Positions 59,332 to 64,000 of a stretch of 64,000 nt of DNA are shown here, piece by piece (positions within the stretch are counted from its first letter, which is position 1; each line of letters begins with the position of its first letter). Source of the stretch: Parus major (lineage: Eukaryota > Chordata > Aves > Passeriformes > Paridae); the NCBI RefSeq assembly GCF_001522545.3, contig NC_031770.1:22176153-22240152 (forward strand). The letters run 5' to 3'. A program made the translations under genes and the position numbers. The notes under the pieces were generated by a model. It was not told the origin of the DNA, did not search any database, and saw only the letters and a list, made by a program, of their open reading frames with translations.

Positions 59332-62300
59332 ATTTTACAGGGTTTTTTCCCTTCTCCTGAGCCCACTGGTGATCAGAAAATCTTGGTAATATTTAATTTG
59401 CAGAAACTTTTACGTATCCATTTCTCCCCTCAATACTTTTCTCTCAAATATAACAGTATCATTTATTCAGGATCACAGCTCTAGACTTCCAATTGCATTG
59501 TTGTATTTCCTTCTCCCTGTCAGCTTACTGCTTTTTTAAAGTGCAGTAACCAAAAGCGCACATATTTCAACTTTAGCCTTCAGAACATCAGGTAGGAGAA
59601 GAGGTTAACTTACGCATTTTGCACTGCTGTCAATGCATCTTTGCACAAGTTCTATTTCTGCTGTAGGTGGTACAATGCTGTTGATACACAAAAGTTCACA
59701 ATCTGGCAGAGCAGTCAGACATGCTTCACTTCTGCCCAGACAGCCGTTCTGTACCCCTGCAGTAAATCATTCCTAACTGAGGTTGAAATTCACTCTTTGC
59801 TGGATGTCTACTAAAGGCCACCTTCTCAAAGGCTGGGTGTCCAATGTAGTCTAAACCAGGCTGTACAAAATGGCCCTGAATGTAGTGAAGAGTGACAATG
59901 CATCTCATCCCATGCTAACATGGATGTACACGGGCTGAACTGCTGTCCAGAGAAGCACTCCTCACAATTTGGTAAGGTAAATTGGATAGCTTAAGTACTG
60001 GTTTACAGTTAAGTTAAATCACAGCTGTCCAATTTCCAGACAGCTGGTCAAAGTAAAATACACCTAAAACGCACCATGTGCTTTCCTCATTGATCTGGAC
60101 TCTGTTCCTTGTAAACCAGAAAAAGATCAGGAACAATTTTAGACTTTTATCACCCAATACACTTATGTCCCCTCCCAGCCTAACACCTTAGTTTATGCTT
60201 GATAAAATATTTCAGTCTCTTAACCAAAAGCACTGCAGTGTTGGTTGCAGGACTGTGCCCTTCCAAAGAAACAGCTCTTGTTGGAGCATCTCATTTTGAA
60301 GTGAAGCATTAATTAATTACGGAGAATACAGGATTAAAAATGGTTTGTTACATAGAAGATATTTCTCCTGCTTTCTTATCAGACATTTGTCACACTGTCC
60401 TTCTGAGAATATTCTTACTAAAGAAAGATCAAAGTAAATGCTTGCTATAGAAACTTTTTTCTTTGCAAATAACCAAATAAAGGGCCAAATTATGTTTTAG
60501 AAACAAGCACTAAGGCTAGTTTGAACAGAAAGAATTTTAAGAACAAAATTAAGAACAAATACTCATACACATAAGACACACAGACCTCTGCTCTCATAAT
60601 TTTGACACCAGTGATTTTAATGATGCATAAAATTATTTTTAAAGCCAGATAAAATTAACCTACTTTTCACAAGAGGAAAAAAAAAAAAAAGTTGAAAAAT
60701 ACATGCTCAGATATCAACTCTCTTTGCTGGTGGTATGGGAACGTGGAAAGCACTGCCAAATCACTTCAAAACAGTTCAAGTATCAGTCAAATAAGAATCC
60801 CAGGAAACTTCATCTGTTCCTAAAATGCGATTCACAAAGTTTTGATAACAAAGGTATCCTACTTGCATGGTTCGCCTTGAACTGACTGTGCTGGCCCTGA
60901 GGTTTGAGTGCTGTCATATCCATGTCTTTTCTTCCCCACTCTCCAAAAGCTGTAGAGATTTCTGACAATACTCAGTCTTTGGAAAAGAACAGAGTAACCA
61001 AATCTTCATTATGTAGTATGAATCCAAATGCAATCTTAAGTAAGCTAAGAGCAAAACTAGAAGTGCATTTCATACATCTTAAACTCCAGAAAAACTTCTT
61101 TTTAAGAGCTTGTTGGTTTAAATTTGCATCACTGTCACATACATGCTAGCAGGAAGCTGCTCTTCAAACATTGTTTTTCAGTATTATACAATAGAACTGC
61201 TAATTTCTGATTATGAAGTGCTGTAGCTGGGCATTTAGGGCCTTACAATACTCATATTCCGAGGTTCAGGTACTTGCCAGACCTGAAATGCCACACACAG
61301 CATCTTATTTGTATTTATTTGTATTATTTATTTGTACCTAAACCTGCAGATCTGATTTATTGTTTGAGATGCATTTTATTGCTGGAGTTTAGCATATATG
61401 TTCTTGATTAATTATTTTAGTGATCTACAAATGCCAATTACATTTACAGACTGTGAAGCACTCATCTGTTCTCTTATTTTTTCCCACCCAAGCATGTACA
61501 GATCTTGGTAGACATAATTTTGTGGGATTCGAACAAAGAAAAGGAACCGACTACTCTTTGCAGCTGATAGTGCACAAGTGGTCAGTTTTCTTTCCACATC
61601 TCTCTATTCCTGACCTTGGAGGGATTTTATGTCACACTAGTGCTGCAGAGCCTTCTGCCCCCTCAGTCAACCAATCTCAAGCCCTGCTGGTGGGTTCCTG
61701 AGAATGGAGAGATGTCCTCCCAATGCAAATGTCTACTTTCTAGGTTTAGAATGGTGCTTAGGTTTCCTAAACCAAGGCAAGTTTCAAAGAGATCAAAAAG
61801 TTTTTAAATAGAGAGTATTATTTGTAATACTTTAACCTGAAATTCACAGAATATCTTCTTTCTTCTTGACACAAAGCTAACAATTATTGACTCAAAGCAA
61901 CAAGATACATATTTAGCAGATCTTAGTAATGTACTGGACATTCTAACATTGCTTTTTCTACCAAGTGAAAGGACACAGATTTGGGTACTACGTACAAAAG
62001 AGCTCTTGGGGTCCCTTGCCAGATTTCTAGACTATTCTCCACAAGACAATGACAGAATGTCAGTATTTGCTCTAGTCAAAGCTCTCCAGAATCATAATGC
62101 ACAACTTTATATTGCCTGCATCACAGAAGAAATTAAGTACAAAGATAAAAACCCAAACTAATGTCCTCCTGCCTCACACAACACCCACCCACTACCACCA
62201 CCCTTAGTTCTTACAAGTCGAGCATATTCCCATTGAACTTTTTATAAAGGTGAAGAAAAAAGCCTAATTTCAAGCCAAGTAGCTAGACCACCTCATCTGT

Positions 62301-62550
62301 TCTTGGGCTGATAAAGGAATGATCAAAGAGTACATATTTGTAGTGTTTAGTTTGGTCTGTAAATATTGATGAACTGGATTCACCAGAACAGTGCATGCTA
62401 CCAACAAATTTATTTAACTTCAGCTTTTAGCATTGCACACTCCAAATGTGGATTTTTGCTGTCTCTCTTACAGATTAGCATTTAAATTTAGTTGAAACTG
62501 AAGACCAAGTTTTGAATAGTCTTTCTGGACTTGACCTTTGATGCCTTCAA
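59332..62550. other. Non-coding unique sequence
   Basis: No gene recognised. An A14 run lies at 60677-60690 and a TTTATTTG-type AT-rich run at 61307-61336. Plus frames of 81-93 codons (60904-61149, 61420-61701) and 70 codons (61949-62161) are unassigned. Nothing else seen. Confidence 0.55.
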
Positions 62551-62601
62551 TCATAGAATCATTGAATGGCTTGGGTTGGAAGGCACTTTAAAGAACATCT
62601 A
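62551..62601 (-). mobile_element. CR1 LINE 3' tip, outer part of a split copy
   Basis: TCATAGAATCATTGAATGGC and TTGGGTTGGAAGGCACTTTA are the CR1 3' end in minus orientation. At 62601 the homology breaks at the LTR and resumes at 62978, so both parts are one CR1 copy. The last eight bases, AACATCTA (62594-62601), are repeated on the far side of the LTR. Confidence 0.93.
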
Positions 62602-62977
62602 TGGATGTTAAATACAAGCAGAAGCAGGGAGCACAGTGCCTGTGGAAAAGCAGGCCGCATAATTTTCTCAGTCTTGCCTGAGAAAGTGGCCTGAGAAATC
62701 ATAAGGAGGAATTAAAACAATCCTCAGAGATAGAAGACAGCCTTGCAGGTGCTGTTTGTCAGTCTCTTGTTTTCTTGCAAGAGAAGGTCGAGGGCTGGTG
62801 TACCCCACTGACCAATGATGGTGATGTGTTAGTTTACTAACCAGTAAGAGTTTTACCTTTCTGTACTTTTGCGTATCAGCCTGTAAAAGAAGATCTGAGG
62901 CAATAAACCTTAAGCTCTCCTGTTCAACTCACAAAAGAATCTGTGTCGTTCTTCTCGCCGTTCCCAATAGAGCGACA
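62602..62977 (+). mobile_element. Solo LTR (retrovirus type) inserted in CR1
   Basis: A 376-bp element begins TGGATGTTAAATAC and ends GAGCGACA, so it has TG...CA ends, and is flanked by AACATCTA (62594-62601 and 62978-62985). A polyadenylation signal AATAAA sits at 62902-62907, followed by a GT- and CT-rich R/U5-like tail (GTGTCGTTCTTCTCGCCGTT), giving plus orientation. The size and U5-like tail suggest an alpha/betaretrovirus-like (ERVK-type) LTR; that class would normally give a 6-bp duplication, and the 8-bp match may include chance bases. No proviral genes are present. It lies antisense to the CR1 host copy. Class assignment is inference; the LTR nature is well supported. Confidence 0.85.
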
Positions 62978-63662
62978 AACATCTAGCTCCAGCCCCCTAC
63001 CATGGGCAGGGACTTCTCCCACTAGACCAGGTTGCTCAGAGATCCATCCAGCCTGACTTTGCACATTTCCAGGGATGAAGCATCCACAACTTCCCTGGAC
63101 AACCTGTTCCAGTTCCTCACTACCCATATAGGGAAGAATTTCTTTCTTGTGTCTAATCTAAACTTACCCTTTTTCCGTTTAAAGCCATTCCCCCTTGTCC
63201 TGCCACTACAGGCTCTTATAAAAAGTCCCTTTCCATCTTTCTTGTAGGCTCCCTTCAGGTACTGGAAGGCCACAATTAGGTCATCCCAACACGTTCTCTT
63301 CTCCAGACCGAACAATCCCAACTTCTCAGCCTTTCCTCATAGGAGAGGTGCTCCATCCTTCGGCTCGTTTTTGTGGACCTGCTTCAACAGGTCCATGTCC
63401 TTGCTGTGCTGAGAACCCCAGAGCTGGACAGCAATGAAGGAGGGGTCTCACCAGTGGGGAGCAGAGAGGCAGAATCCCCTTCCTTGGCCTCCTGCCCAGG
63501 CTCCTTTTGATGTAGCCCAGGACACATTTGGCTTTCTGAGCTGCCAGTGCACATTGCTGGGTCATGTCCAGCTTTTCATCCACCAGCACCCCCAGGTCTC
63601 ACTGCAGAGCTGTTCTCAATCTGTTCATCCCCTACCCTGGACTGATACCAGAGTTCACCCCA
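62978..63662 (-). mobile_element. CR1 LINE, inner part of the split copy
   Basis: Continuation of the minus-strand CR1: 3' UTR (CATGGGCAGGGACTTCTCCC at 63001) and then the C-terminal part of ORF2 to about 63662, where homology stops abruptly (5' truncation). Compared with the pieces at 29.6 and 44.6 kb this copy is well preserved. Confidence 0.94.
63022..63660 (-). pseudogene. CR1 ORF2 C-terminal remnant
   Basis: The minus strand translates to the end of the CR1 reverse-transcriptase protein. One frame (63589-63326) starts with MLVDEKLDMTQQCALAAQKA and covers the part after the RT palm (LGYIKRSLG, then a degraded LVRPLLHCC). A second frame (63321-63022) carries LKGAYKKDGKG, RTRGNGF, RLDTRKKFF, WNRLSREVVDA and ends LDGSLSNLV before the stop. 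The change of frame between them near 63325-63370 is a frameshift, and the N-terminal endonuclease and RT catalytic motifs are missing, so the copy cannot be active. Such tails are often mis-annotated as hypothetical host proteins. Confidence 0.9.
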
Positions 63663-64000
63663 TTTGCTCCACAGTAAGAAAGCCACAATGGATCAGGTGT
63701 GTAGATGCAATAAAATTTTAGTGGATGTTTCACTTTGTACATGGAATTTGTCAGAACAACAATGCAGCAGTTAAACTATACACTCACAGCATCTGAGTGA
63801 TCAAATAATAGAGGCATATAAAGCTCTGAAAGCTAAACACAGATTTCTACTAGTGGACTAGTAGAATGAGCTGAACTAAGCAAAAGCTTTCATGTTCTAA
63901 AAATAAAGTTAATTTGATTAAAACATCATGGAAACAAAGATGCAAATGACTAAACTAATTTCCTATTCCTGTCTTAGATGACTGGTACCTAATCCTTAAG
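63663..64000. other. Non-coding unique sequence at window edge
   Basis: AT-rich sequence to the end of the window. CTACTAGTGGACTAGTAG (63847-63864) is a small imperfect palindrome. No gene or element recognised. Confidence 0.6.

Noticed and set aside
61515..61535. tRNA-like B box (GATTCGAAC on plus)
   Set aside because: The flanking bases do not form a T-arm stem and no A box, anticodon arm or acceptor stem could be placed.
63032..63721. Plus-strand frames of 71 and 95 codons at the right edge
   Set aside because: They are antisense shadows of the minus-strand CR1 ORF2 remnant.
1..64000. Bacterial or phage gene systems, CRISPR arrays, operons
   Set aside because: There are no long co-oriented ORFs, ribosome-binding-site pattern or spaced direct repeats; CR1 and LTR elements show the DNA is avian.

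Overview
The window looks like avian nuclear DNA, AT-rich and CpG-poor, from an intergenic region or a very large intron. Three things point to a bird. Several copies of CR1, the dominant avian LINE, carry the diagnostic 3' end with two ATTCTATG-type octamers or a decayed ORF2. A roughly 1 kb LTR has a sequence type I know from neoavian (including songbird) genomes. There are no SINEs such as Alu or B1 and no L1. The exact species cannot be read from the sequence; a neoavian, possibly passerine, bird is my best guess. I recognise no host protein-coding exon, tRNA, rRNA or other structural RNA gene. The longest open frames are 176-211 codons. They lie antisense to an LTR, in a purine-biased tract, or in unrecognised sequence, and are about what chance gives in 64 kb. 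No operon, CRISPR array or prokaryotic feature is present. Layout: 1-29 kb is unique non-coding sequence. It holds a 25-bp-arm near-perfect palindrome (10130-10184), an (ATCC)18 microsatellite (12917-12988), a (TA)10 run, a 28-bp tandem duplication (21372-21427) and a pair of abutting hairpins (22495-22540). From 29 to 45 kb there are three CR1 pieces on the plus strand (29637-30032, 37069-37170, 38355-38855), a 22-A run, a CpG micro-cluster near 35.3 kb, a solo LTR of ERVL type with 5-bp target-site duplications (41351-42390), and an old minus-strand CR1 tail near 44.6 kb. From 45 to 62.5 kb the sequence is unique apart from simple repeats, a 16-C run and a short CR1 end at 59.27 kb. The right edge (62551-63662) is a minus-strand CR1 retaining part of its ORF2 C-terminus, split in its 3' UTR by a second, plus-strand solo LTR (62602-62977). 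How the parts relate: the retroelements give a relative chronology. The 62.5 kb CR1 landed first, the retrovirus-type LTR inserted into it later, and recombination between two LTRs presumably removed the internal proviral genes at both LTR loci. There is no evidence for a new gene system. The most notable signals are structural: the nested insertion, the palindrome, the CpG cluster and an LTR-internal degenerate repeat.
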